Of a stretch of DNA of 64,000 bases, positions 49,340 to 59,415 are shown piece by piece; position 1 is the stretch's first letter, and every line of letters begins with the position of its first letter. A model generated the notes under the pieces. It was not told where the DNA came from. It made no database searches and saw nothing but the letters and a program-made list of their open reading frames with translations. The stretch spans positions 300,165 to 364,164 of the forward strand of contig JAGOPK010000004.1 of NCBI GenBank assembly GCA_017992055.1, given 5' to 3'. The translations under genes were made by a program, and so were the position numbers. Source of the DNA: Burkholderiaceae bacterium (GTDB taxonomy: Bacteria; Pseudomonadota; Gammaproteobacteria; Burkholderiales; Burkholderiaceae_C).

Positions 49340-51937
49340 ATGCCCCACGCCCTCTTCCGCCGCCATGCCCTGGCCCTGGCCGCCGGCACCGCGCTGACCG
49401 CCCCCGCGCTGCAGGCCCAGACCCCGGCGCAGGCTCCCGCCGAGGTGGTGATCCAGGGCCAGCGCGCCAGCCTGATCAAGGCCCAGGACATCAAGCGCAG
49501 CGCCGAGCAGATCGTCGATTCCATCGTCGCCGACGACATCGGCAAGCTGCCCGACGCCAATGTGGCCGAGGCCTTGCAACGCATCAGCGGCGTGCAGATC
49601 AGCCGCAGCCGGGGCGAAGGCGACCGCGTGCAGGTGCGGGGCCTGCAGCAGACGCAAACCCTGCTGAATGGCCGCGTGATCTTCAGCGCCGGCAAGGAAC
49701 GTGGCCTGTCGTTCCAGGACATGCCCAGCGAGCTGCTGGCCGGCGCCGATGTCTACAAGACGCCCACCGCCTCGCTGATCGACGGCGGCATCGGCGGCAC
49801 CATCGACCTGCGCACGCGCCGGCCGTTCGACTTTGCCGGCCTCAAGCTGGCGGGCACGCTGAAGGCCAGCCATGCCGACCTGGTGGACAAGACCCAGCCG
49901 CAGGGCTCGGTGCTGCTGTCCAACCGCTGGAAGCTGGACGGCGGCGGCGAGTTCGGCGCGCTGCTGAGCCTGTCGACGCAGAAGCGCAGCTACCGCGCCG
50001 ATGCGCAGGAGCTGGACAACCCGGCGGCGCTGGCCGATGGCTCGGGCATCTTCGCGCCCACCGGCCAGTGGCTGGCCTACGAGTTCGGCGAACGCGAGCG
50101 CCATGGCCTGGCCGGCTCGCTGCAGTGGCGGCCCAATGCACGCACCGAGCTGGCGCTGGACCTGCACCAGACGCGGCTGAAGAGCCGCACCGACATCCAG
50201 GGCCACTATGCCTCGCCGTTCTGGGCCAACTGGAGCGCCACCGCCAACCAGGGCCAGCTGTGGAACGACGGCGCGGTGCAGACCGATGGCAAGGGCCGCT
50301 TCGTCTCCGGCACTTTCTGGGGCGCCAGCATGAGCACCTCGGCCTCGGTGGCCGACGAGAACACCGCCACCAACCAGATCGCGCTGTCGGGCAAGTGGCA
50401 GGGCGACGGCATCACCGTGCGCAGCGAGCTGTCGCACACGCGCAGCGAGTTCGAGCGCTTCTACCAGGAGGTGCGCCTGGGCACCTGGGCCGACAGCCCG
50501 GCGCAGTACCACTTCGACCTGTCGACCAGCCTGCCGTCGGCCCATTCGCCCACCGCGCAGCTGAGCGACCTGGGCCACTACTGGGCCGACAAGCTGCTGT
50601 ACTTCAAGGTGCGCAATGAGGGCCGCGAGACCGCCTGGCGTGCCGATGCCGACTGGGGCGTGGATGGCGGCCTGTTCCACCGCCTGCAGACCGGCTTGCG
50701 GCTGTCGCAGCGGCGGGCCGACAGCGCCGAGATCAACACCATCGACGACATCTGGATGTTCAATGTGGCCGACATCCGCCAGATCGGCCTGACGCGGCAG
50801 AACGATCTGCTGCAGACCGCCGGCAGCGGCAACATCCCGCGCCAGTGGCTGACGGTCAACGATCCGGCCTGGCTGCGCGACGCGGCCGCGGTGCGCGGCA
50901 GCTTCAACCTGGCGGTGCCGGCCTTCGACCCGCAGCAGACCTTCGACTTCCGCGAGCGCAGCATCGCGCTGTACGGCAGCGCCGACCTGGAAACCACGCT
51001 GGCCGGCAAGCCGCTGACCGGCAACCTGGGCCTGCGCGCGGTGAGCACACGCACCGAGCGCGCCACCCGCAGCGGCAGCACGGCCCAGCAGATCGACAGC
51101 AGCGACACCGACTGGCTGCCGGCGCTGAACCTGCGCTGGGAGCTGCAGCGCGACCTGCTGGCGCGTGTGGCCCTCAGCCGCGTGGTGACGCGGCCGCACT
51201 TCGACCAGCTGACGCCCAGCCTGAGCCTGAATGCCAACGACCGCACCGGCTACCAGGGCAACCCGGCGCTGAAGCCGCTGCATGCCAGCCAGCTGGACCT
51301 GTCGCTGGAGCGCTACCTGAGCAAGAGCGACCATGTCTATGCGGCGGCCTTCTTCAAAAAGGTGGACGGCTTCATCCAGACCACCAGCCGCCAGGTCGAC
51401 ATAGTCGGCACCAACTACACGCTGTCCACGCCCAGCAATGGCAGCGACGGCCGCATCAGCGGCCTGGAGATCGGCTACCAGGGCTTCTTCCACCAGCTGC
51501 CGGGCCTGTGGCGCGGCCTGGGCCTGCAGGCCAATGTGACGCTCGTCGACAGCTCGGCGCCCAGTCCCTTGGGCGGTGGCCGCAAGGCGCCGCTGGAAGG
51601 CCTGTCGCGCCAGAGCGCCAACCTGGTGGGCATGTACGACCTGGGCCCGCTGTCGGCGCGCCTGGCCTACAACTGGCGCAGCGACTACAGCATCGGCCCG
51701 CGCCTGCACTACCCCAGCAACGATGGCAAGACCGCGCTGACGCCGGTGACCATGCAGGGCTACGGCGTGGTCGATGCCTACCTCAGCTGGGCCTTCAGCC
51801 CGCGGCTGAAGCTGGCGCTGGAGGCCAACAACCTGACGCGCACGGTGCGCCGCAGCCAGTTCAGCGACTACGGCCTGGCGCGTGGCACCTATGTGGACGA
51901 CCGCCGCGTCGGCGTGAGCCTGCACGCCGAGCTCTGA
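49340..51937 (+). CDS. TonB-dependent outer-membrane receptor
   Basis: An 865-residue receptor with a signal peptide (residues 1-28). The plug domain contains IVDSIVADDIGKLPDANVAE and ALQRISGVQI, then a 22-strand barrel ends in VGVSLHAEL with an aromatic/hydrophobic terminal strand. It belongs to the carbohydrate-uptake branch common in plant-polymer degraders. Being cotranscribed with the galactanase, it most likely imports galacto-oligosaccharides across the outer membrane. CGGAGA precedes ATG 49340. Its 3' end overlaps the convergent hypothetical gene by 49 bases. Confidence 0.93.
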   Translation: MPHALFRRHALALAAGTALTAPALQAQTPAQAPAEVVIQGQRASLIKAQDIKRSAEQIVDSIVADDIGKLPDANVAEALQRISGVQISRSRGEGDRVQVRGLQQTQTLLNGRVIFSAGKERGLSFQDMPSELLAGADVYKTPTASLIDGGIGGTIDLRTRRPFDFAGLKLAGTLKASHADLVDKTQPQGSVLLSNRWKLDGGGEFGALLSLSTQKRSYRADAQELDNPAALADGSGIFAPTGQWLAYEFGERERHGLAGSLQWRPNARTELALDLHQTRLKSRTDIQGHYASPFWANWSATANQGQLWNDGAVQTDGKGRFVSGTFWGASMSTSASVADENTATNQIALSGKWQGDGITVRSELSHTRSEFERFYQEVRLGTWADSPAQYHFDLSTSLPSAHSPTAQLSDLGHYWADKLLYFKVRNEGRETAWRADADWGVDGGLFHRLQTGLRLSQRRADSAEINTIDDIWMFNVADIRQIGLTRQNDLLQTAGSGNIPRQWLTVNDPAWLRDAAAVRGSFNLAVPAFDPQQTFDFRERSIALYGSADLETTLAGKPLTGNLGLRAVSTRTERATRSGSTAQQIDSSDTDWLPALNLRWELQRDLLARVALSRVVTRPHFDQLTPSLSLNANDRTGYQGNPALKPLHASQLDLSLERYLSKSDHVYAAAFFKKVDGFIQTTSRQVDIVGTNYTLSTPSNGSDGRISGLEIGYQGFFHQLPGLWRGLGLQANVTLVDSSAPSPLGGGRKAPLEGLSRQSANLVGMYDLGPLSARLAYNWRSDYSIGPRLHYPSNDGKTALTPVTMQGYGVVDAYLSWAFSPRLKLALEANNLTRTVRRSQFSDYGLARGTYVDDRRVGVSLHAEL

Positions 51938-52521
51938 TCGGCGGTCGGGCCCGCGCTGGAGGCGGCCACCGCAGCGGCCAGCGCCTGCGCCTGCTCGGGC
52001 GGCAACTCGGCACGCTCCAGCCGCAGGATGCGCCGCTGGCGGGCCTCGCCGGCCGCGTCCTCGACATAGGCGATGCGCAGCCACAGGCCGTCGTGCAGCA
52101 GCGGCTCGCCGTCGCGGCGGCTGTAGCCGGGGCGGGCCTCGCCGGGCTGCCAGATGAAGTCGATGCCGGCCACCGAGATGCGCTCCCAGTCGCGCCGGCG
52201 CCCGCCATGGCCCTTGGCGTCGGCCACCCAGTCCTGCCAGCAGGCATGGTGCTGCACCAGGCCCTGCACCCACTGCACCTCGCCGGCGGCCAGGCGGCGC
52301 GCCAGGCGCTGCTGGTCCCAGGTGTTGGCGCCCCAGCCCAGGCCGATCACCACCGCGGCCATCAGCGCCAGCATGCGCGCCGGCATCGACACCCGGCCGC
52401 GGCGCCGTGCCCACAGCGCCAGCCCCAGGGCCAGCACGGCCAGCAGCGCGCCCAGGGCCAGGTCGGTGCCGAAGTCGCTCCAGCGCGGCAGCGCCAGCTG
52501 ATACAGCGGCTGCCAGTTCAT
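51889..52521 (-). CDS. hypothetical membrane protein
   Basis: A 210-residue protein, unrecognised. Two N-terminal hydrophobic helices (LALGALLAVLALGLALW and MLALMAAVVIGLGWGA) separated by a short basic loop are followed by a soluble domain of about 130 residues rich in Trp (WQDWVADAKGHGGRRRDWER). The tail overlaps the TonB receptor gene. The third of three genes joined by ATGA overlaps (with 52518-52952 and 52949-53503), it is probably part of one complex or pathway; it does not look like a sugar-catabolic gene. Confidence 0.6.
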   Translation of the reverse strand: MNWQPLYQLALPRWSDFGTDLALGALLAVLALGLALWARRRGRVSMPARMLALMAAVVIGLGWGANTWDQQRLARRLAAGEVQWVQGLVQHHACWQDWVADAKGHGGRRRDWERISVAGIDFIWQPGEARPGYSRRDGEPLLHDGLWLRIAYVEDAAGEARQRRILRLERAELPPEQAQALAAAVAASSAGPTADQSSACRLTPTRRSST

Positions 52522-52952
52522 CGCCGGCCTCCGGCGTGCCTGGCATCCTCGGCGTCTTCACCATCGGCATCGAACCCATCCAGCCGCCAGCGGCCATCGG
52601 CGCCGGCGCGCAGGTAGAAGCTGTAGGGCCGGCAGTGCAGCAGCCAGGCCTCGCCCTCGCGCTGCGGTTGGGCCTGGGCCAGACAGCGGCGCAGCCGTGC
52701 ATCCAGCAGCCGCGGCGCGGCGCGGGCCCAGCCGTCCCGATCCAGCGCCCGGCCTTCCAGCAGGAACGGCAGCCGGCTCAGCTCGGCCAGCGGCCGGCCG
52801 TCGCCGGCCTCGACCGCGGCCAATGCGGCACGCCAGCGTGGCAGAAAGGCCTCGATGGCCTCGGCCGGCGCGGCGGCCATCACCGCCTGCCAGGCCATGG
52901 CCAGCTGCAGACTCGCGAACAGCAGCAGCGCCAGGGCACGACGAGAGCTCAT
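52518..52952 (-). CDS. hypothetical exported protein
   Basis: A 144-residue protein with a signal peptide (ALALLLFASLQLAMAWQAVMA). The mature part has two cysteines (RRCLAQAQ and LLHCRPYSFYLR) that could form a disulfide, and ends with a WRLDGFDADGED segment, suggesting a small NTF2-like or beta-sheet periplasmic domain. Unrecognised. Both ends overlap neighbours by four bases. Confidence 0.6.
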   Translation of the reverse strand: MSSRRALALLLFASLQLAMAWQAVMAAAPAEAIEAFLPRWRAALAAVEAGDGRPLAELSRLPFLLEGRALDRDGWARAAPRLLDARLRRCLAQAQPQREGEAWLLHCRPYSFYLRAGADGRWRLDGFDADGEDAEDARHAGGRR

Positions 52953-53503
52953 TGCGGATCGCCCTGGCAGACCGGGCGCTGCGGCTCCACGGCGCAGATG
53001 CGCGGCCAGGTCGGCAGCTGGCGGGCCACGAAGGGATGCTGCTCGACGCCGGCGCAGGCGCGCTCGCCGGACGGGATGCTGCAGCGGCGCGGTGGGGCCT
53101 GGGGCGCGTCACCGCGGCCGTCGAAGGCCTCCACCGCCACCGCCCGGCCCTGCTGGAAATGCACGCGCATCAGCAGCGGCAGCCGGTCCTCGGACTGCAT
53201 CACCCACAGCGTGCGGCAGCCGCTGTACTGGGCCGGCAGGTCGGCATTGCGCGGATGCACCAGCACAAAGCCGCCGGGCGTGGCGGCCACGCCGGCATCG
53301 GCCGGTGGCTGCAGCTGGCGGCAGCTGGCCGCGTCCGGCGCGGCCTCGGCCTGCAGCGCGCCCACGGTCACCAGCATCAGCGCCAGGGCCAGCGAGCGCC
53401 ACCAGGCCGGCTGGCGCCACACCGGCAGCGGCAGCGCCGGCTCCAGGTCTTCGACAAAGGCTTCGCTGCGCCACAGCGGTGGCTGGTGAGATTCAACGGA
53501 CAT
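52949..53503 (-). CDS. hypothetical single-pass membrane protein with periplasmic Cys-rich domain
   Basis: A 184-residue protein, first of the three coupled hypotheticals. A cytoplasmic N-terminus of 35 residues precedes one helix (SLALALMLVTVGALQAEA). The periplasmic part has six or more cysteines (SCRQLQPP, GCRTLWVMQ, RRCSIPSGERACAG, ICAVEPQRPVC), probably in disulfides. No family recognised. It lies between the TonB receptor and galM, but on its own transcript. Confidence 0.6.
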   Translation of the reverse strand: MSVESHQPPLWRSEAFVEDLEPALPLPVWRQPAWWRSLALALMLVTVGALQAEAAPDAASCRQLQPPADAGVAATPGGFVLVHPRNADLPAQYSGCRTLWVMQSEDRLPLLMRVHFQQGRAVAVEAFDGRGDAPQAPPRRCSIPSGERACAGVEQHPFVARQLPTWPRICAVEPQRPVCQGDPQ

Positions 53504-53600
53504 GGCGGGCTCCGGGACAGGACGGCAGCACAGGGCTGCGATGGCTGCGCAGTCTGCGCGGCCGGCCCCGTCAAGTCGTCAGAGAGCCGTCAGGCTTTGG

Positions 53601-54638
53601 TCAGACCGGCCCCGGCACGAAGCGGTAGACGAAACGCTGGCGCCAGGTCGCGCCGGGTGCCAGCCAGCAATCGGGCTGGGGCCATTCCGGGTGGTGCGGG
53701 CTGTCGGGCAGGTACTGCGGCTCCAGCGCGATGCCGCCATGGTCGGGCCAGGCCGGCGTGCAGGCGGCGGTGTCGGGGCCGAGGAAATTGCCGGTGTAGA
53801 CCTGCAGCGCCGGCAGCGTGGCGCTCAGCGCCAGGCCCAGGCGGCCGTCTTCGCTCCAGAGTTCGGCCGCCGGCCGCTCGCCGCGCGCGGCCGCGGCCTC
53901 CAGCAGATAGGCATGGTCCAGCGCCTGCCCCGGGGCGCGCAGCCGGCGCAGGTCGAAGGGCGTGCCATCCACCGGCTGCGGCGCGGCACTCGGCAGGCCG
54001 GACCCGTCCACCGGCAGCACCTGGCTGGCGGCCACGCGCAGGCGCTGGCGGCGCACATCGCCGACCCGGGCACCGTGGGCGCCGCCAGCGCCATCAAGCT
54101 GGAAGTAGGCATGCTGGGTCAGGCCCACCGGGCAGGGCTGGTCGCCGCCCAGCGTGGCGCTGAAGCTCACTTCGACCGCCAGGCCGGGCAGCAAGGCATA
54201 GCCGACCTGCACGTCCAGCGCACCCGGATAACCCTGGTCGCCATCGGCCGAATGCAGGCCCAGCAGCAGGTGGCTGTCGCCGCGCTCCAGCAAGCTCCAG
54301 TCGCGCTGGTGGAAGCCTCCCGGCCCGCCATGCAGCTGGTGGTTGGCGCCCGCGGCACAGGCCAGCGGCCAGGCCTGGCCATCGCGGCGCAGCATGCGGC
54401 CGGCAATGCGGTTGGCATAACGCCCCACCACGGCGCCGACATAGGCGCGGTTGGCACGCTGGCTGGCCAGGTCGTCAAAGCCCAGCAGCACCTCGCGCCG
54501 GGAACCGTCCGGCAGCGGCACGCGGCAGCCGACCCAGGCGGCGCCATGGGCCAGCAGGCGGATCTGCAGGCCGTCGGGGCCGGTCAGCGTCCAGGCCTGG
54601 TCGGGGCCGGCATCGGCACAGCGGGGATCGGGATTCAA
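53601..54638 (-). CDS. galM: aldose 1-epimerase (galactose mutarotase)
   Basis: A 345-residue cytosolic enzyme that interconverts alpha- and beta-galactose, needed because beta-galactosidases release the beta anomer and galactokinase uses the alpha. Family signs are VGRYANRIAG, GANHQLHGGPGGFHQRDW (catalytic His), VGLTQHAYFQLDG and a C-terminal Glu in GGIALEPQYLPDSP. Last gene of the GH35-ABC transporter operon, 4 bases after the second permease gene. Confidence 0.92.
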   Translation of the reverse strand: MNPDPRCADAGPDQAWTLTGPDGLQIRLLAHGAAWVGCRVPLPDGSRREVLLGFDDLASQRANRAYVGAVVGRYANRIAGRMLRRDGQAWPLACAAGANHQLHGGPGGFHQRDWSLLERGDSHLLLGLHSADGDQGYPGALDVQVGYALLPGLAVEVSFSATLGGDQPCPVGLTQHAYFQLDGAGGAHGARVGDVRRQRLRVAASQVLPVDGSGLPSAAPQPVDGTPFDLRRLRAPGQALDHAYLLEAAAARGERPAAELWSEDGRLGLALSATLPALQVYTGNFLGPDTAACTPAWPDHGGIALEPQYLPDSPHHPEWPQPDCWLAPGATWRQRFVYRFVPGPV

Positions 54639-54642
54639 GGCC

Positions 54643-55533
54643 TCATCCTTTCACGCCGCCGGCGCTGAGGCCGGACACCAGCCAGCGCTGCATCAGCATG
54701 AACATCAGCGTCAGCGGCAGGCCGGCGAGTATCGCGGTGGCCGCGAAGTCGCCCCACAGATAGCGCTGGTTGAACAGGAACAGCCGCGAGCCCACGGCCA
54801 GCGTCAGCTGCTGCTCGTCGTGCAGCAGCACCGAAGCCACCGGGTATTCGATCATCGCGCCCAGGAAGGCCAGCACGAAGACCACCGCCAGCACCGGCCT
54901 GGCCAGCGGCAGCAGCACCAGCACAAAGGCCTGGAAGCGCGTGGCGCCGTCCACCGCAGCGGCCTCCTCCAGGTCGGGCGGCACGCTGTCGAAATAGCCC
55001 TTGATCAGCCAGATGTGCTGGGCCACGGCGCCGGTGTAGGCCAGGGCCAGGCTCCAGTGGCTGTTCAGGCCCAGCCAGGGCACCCACTCGCCGATGCGGT
55101 CGAACAGCGCATACAGCGCCACCAGGGCCAGCACCGACGGAAACATCTGCAGCAGCAGCATGCCGGTCAGCGTGGCCTGGCGGCCGGCGAACTTCAGCCG
55201 CGAGAAGGCATAGGCCGAGCTGACCGACAGCAGCAGGCCGGCCATGGCCGACAGCAGGGCCACCTTCAGCGAATTGGCGATCCACTGCAGCACCGGAAAC
55301 GGCGGCGGCACCAACCGGCCCTGGGCGTCGAACACCGTCAGGCCCAGGGCCAGGCGCCAGTGCTCCCAGCTGATCTCGCGCGGGATCAGGCTGCCGCCGG
55401 CAAAGTTGCCGGGGCGCAGCGAGATCGACACGATCATCAGCAAGGGCAGCAGCGACAGCGTGATGAAGACCAGCAGAAAGGCATGCAGGGCCCAGAGGCG
55501 CCAGCGCTGGCTGCGTTTGACAACCATGGCCAT
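54643..55533 (-). CDS. ABC sugar permease, MalG type
   Basis: A 296-residue inner-membrane permease with six helices. The EAA loop that docks the ATPase is DLEEAAAVDGATRFQAFVLV. The length equals that of E. coli MalG (296 residues). It partners the MalF-like permease just upstream. Substrate inferred from the operon: galacto-oligosaccharides from GH53 action. Confidence 0.92.
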   Translation of the reverse strand: MAMVVKRSQRWRLWALHAFLLVFITLSLLPLLMIVSISLRPGNFAGGSLIPREISWEHWRLALGLTVFDAQGRLVPPPFPVLQWIANSLKVALLSAMAGLLLSVSSAYAFSRLKFAGRQATLTGMLLLQMFPSVLALVALYALFDRIGEWVPWLGLNSHWSLALAYTGAVAQHIWLIKGYFDSVPPDLEEAAAVDGATRFQAFVLVLLPLARPVLAVVFVLAFLGAMIEYPVASVLLHDEQQLTLAVGSRLFLFNQRYLWGDFAATAILAGLPLTLMFMLMQRWLVSGLSAGGVKG

Positions 55534-55544
55534 GGTGGCCTCCG

Positions 55545-57068
55545 TCAGCGCGCCGCCGGCCGGGGCCGGAACAGGCGCAGGTTGAGCACCGCCAGCGCGG
55601 CGACGATCAGGAACACCAGGGTCGAGATGGCGCAGGCCAGCGCATAGTTCTGGCCGCCGTCGTTGAAGGCGATGCGGTAGGTGTAGCTGGCCAGCAGGTC
55701 GGTGGCGCCCACCGGCACCTCGGCATCCAGCCGGTCGGGCGCGCCCTCGGTGAGCAGGGCGATCAGCGTCAGGTTGTTGAAGTTGGCGGCAAACGAGGCC
55801 ACCAGCAGCGGCGCCATCGGCCGCGCGATCAGCGGCAGCGTGATGCGAAACAGATTGGTCAGCGGCCCGGCGCCGGCCAGGGCCGAGGCCTCGTACAGCT
55901 CGTCGGGAATGGCCTTGAGCAGTCCCATCACCAGGATCATCATGTACGGATAGCCCAGCCAGGTGTTCACCGCCAGCACCATGCCGCGGGCCAGCGTGGC
56001 ATCGCTGAACCAGCCGGGGCGGATGCCGAACAGCGCATCCAGCACCAGGTTGATCTCGCCCAGGTTCTCGTTGAACAGGCCGCGGAACACCGGGATGGAG
56101 ATGAAGGCCGGCACCGCATAGGGCAGGAACAGCGCCAGCCGGTACAGGTGGCGGCCGCGCAGCGCCGGCCAGTTGACGGCCACCGCCAGCGTGAGGCCCA
56201 GGCCGAAGGTCAGCAGCGTGTTCAGCGCGGCGAAGCTGACGGTCCAGCCGAACACCGACGCAAACGGCTGCAGAAAGCGCGCATCGCCGAAGATGCGGCG
56301 GTAGTTGTCCAGGCCCACCGTGGTGCGAAAGCCCGGCTCCAGCGCCTGGCCGCCGGCATCGCGCCAGGCGCCGCTGCCGTGATCGGCGCGCACCAGGCCG
56401 CCGGTCCTCAGGTCGCGCAGCGTGGCCTCGTCCAGGCGCTGGTAGCGCGGCGCCTGGTCGGCCAGGCGCTGCAGGCTGGACAGGCGGTAGTCCAGGCCGT
56501 CGGCGCCACGCAGCACCAGGGGCTGCAGCTGCGGCAGCAGGGCCACCAGCTCGCGGGTCGTCAGCGCCGGCGTGGTCGGCTGCGCATCGTCGGCCTGCAG
56601 CGGCAGTGGTCCGGCCTCTGCTGCATCGCCCGGCTGGAACGGCCCGGCCTGCCAGCGCTGTCCTTCGTCATCGACCAGGGCGAAGCGCAGGCGGCCATCG
56701 GCCTGGCGGTGCAGGCTGTAGTCCATGCCGCGGCCCTGGCTGTCGCTGCGCGACAGCAGCACCTCGGTGGCCCGCTCGAAGCCCAGCAGATGCGCCGAGC
56801 TGTAGTTGCTCAGGCTGATGGCCAGCGTGAAGCCCATCGGCAGCACGATGAACAGTGCCACCGCCAGCGCGCCCGGCAGCACATAGCGCCAGGCATAGAG
56901 CCGGCGCGACAGCATCAGCGCCACCAGCAGCGCCGCCAGGCCCAGGGCGGCGGCGGCCCAGCCGGGCGCGCGGGCCTGGTGCATCAGCACGCTGAGCGCC
57001 AGCGCACCCAGCACGGCCAGCGCGCCGATGGCGCGCACGGCCCACAACCACGGTGTGGCGGCATTCAT
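55545..57068 (-). CDS. ABC sugar permease, MalF type with large periplasmic loop
   Basis: A 507-residue permease, close to E. coli MalF (514) and longer than the usual 290-300 of sugar permeases. The extra length is a periplasmic P2-like domain between early helices (about residues 75-260). The EAA loop is ELYEASALAGAGPLTNLFRI. The start MNAATPWLW at 57068 overlaps the binding-protein stop (ATGA). The P2 loop in MalF touches the binding protein, so a MalE-like partner is expected and is encoded next door. Confidence 0.92.
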   Translation of the reverse strand: MNAATPWLWAVRAIGALAVLGALALSVLMHQARAPGWAAAALGLAALLVALMLSRRLYAWRYVLPGALAVALFIVLPMGFTLAISLSNYSSAHLLGFERATEVLLSRSDSQGRGMDYSLHRQADGRLRFALVDDEGQRWQAGPFQPGDAAEAGPLPLQADDAQPTTPALTTRELVALLPQLQPLVLRGADGLDYRLSSLQRLADQAPRYQRLDEATLRDLRTGGLVRADHGSGAWRDAGGQALEPGFRTTVGLDNYRRIFGDARFLQPFASVFGWTVSFAALNTLLTFGLGLTLAVAVNWPALRGRHLYRLALFLPYAVPAFISIPVFRGLFNENLGEINLVLDALFGIRPGWFSDATLARGMVLAVNTWLGYPYMMILVMGLLKAIPDELYEASALAGAGPLTNLFRITLPLIARPMAPLLVASFAANFNNLTLIALLTEGAPDRLDAEVPVGATDLLASYTYRIAFNDGGQNYALACAISTLVFLIVAALAVLNLRLFRPRPAAR

Positions 57069-58257
57069 GAAGACGCCCCCAGCACCCGGCGCCGCGCCCG
57101 CTCCAGGCCCTGCTCCACCGTCTCGCGGCCTTGGGTGATGGTCTGCACCGCGGCATTCATCGCGGTCCAGAAGCGCGCCATCTCGGGGAGGTTGGGCATG
57201 GGCTCGCCCAGCATCGCCGCGGCACGCGTGCCGGCGACCAGCGCATCGCCACGCTGCAGTTCGTCCAGCAGGGCCAGGTCGGCCGGCACGCCCAGCGGCA
57301 CATGCCGGTGCATGGCGCGCAGGCCCTCGGGCTGCAGCAGGTATTGCTCGACGAAGCTGGTGGCCAGCACCGGCTGGCGGCTGGACGAGGACAGCATCGC
57401 GCCCAGCACGCCCACCATCGGCCGACCGGGCCGGCCGCCCAGCATGGGCAGCGGCGCGGCGGCCACGCGAAGACCGCTTTTCTTCAGGTTGTTCCAGCCC
57501 CAGGGGCCGTTGAGGGTCATGGCCACGCGGCCTTCGTTGATGGCCGCTTCGCTTTCGGCATAGGTGGCCGTGCGCGGCACCAGGCCTTCGCCCACCAGGC
57601 GCTGCAGCAGGGCCATGCCCTGGCGTGTGCCGGCATGGGCCACGCCGGTGTCGCCGGCGTCGAAGCTGCCATCGGCCCGGCGCGCAAAGGCATAACCACC
57701 GCCGGCCGACATCAGGCCATAGGTGTAATAGAACTCGTTGTAGGGCCACATGATGGCCCGCCGGCCCTGGGCGCGCAGCCGGCGGTCGATGTCGAACACC
57801 TGCTCCCAGCTGCGTGGCGGCTCGGGCACCAGGTCGAGGTTGACGATCAGCGCCACCGACTCGATGGCCATCGGCCAGCCCCAGGTGCGGCCGCCGATCT
57901 GCCAGGCCTGCCAGGCCAGCGGCGCGATGGCCTGGCGCAGGCGGCGCGACGGCGCCACCGGCCGGATCAGGCCGCTGGCGGCCCAGCTGCCGGCGCGGTC
58001 GTGCGGCCAGATCCAGATGTCCGGGCCCTTGCCGGCGGCCGCGGCCTGCTCGAACTTGGACACGCCGTTCTCGGGATGCTCGACGCGCAGCGGCACGCCG
58101 GTGTCGGCGCTGAAGCGCTCGCCGATGCGGGCGATGCCCTCGTAGCCCTTGTCGCCATTGATCCACACCAGCAGGCCGGGGCTGGGGCTGGCCGCACGCA
58201 GCGCCGGGGCGGCCAGGCCCAGGCCGGCGCCCAGCAGATGGCGGCGGGTGCTGCCGC

Positions 58258-58261
<4 letters not shown>
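57065..58261 (-). CDS. MalE-like periplasmic sugar-binding protein
   Basis: A 398-residue binding protein with an N-terminal twin-Arg-like signal ([20 protein letters not shown]). The mature sequence parallels E. coli MalE closely: [58 protein letters not shown] and [18 protein letters not shown]. Despite the MalE likeness, its operon (GH35, galM) and regulon (GH53, GH42) argue for galacto-oligosaccharides. The start overlaps the ATPase gene stop. Confidence 0.9.

Positions 58262-59411
<1,150 letters not shown>

Positions 59412-59415
<4 letters not shown>

Noticed and set aside
49142-52702. 1186-codon frame antisense to the TonB receptor
   Set aside because: Spans several real genes on the other strand and reads as Gln/Ala/Val repeats; no start context or domain.
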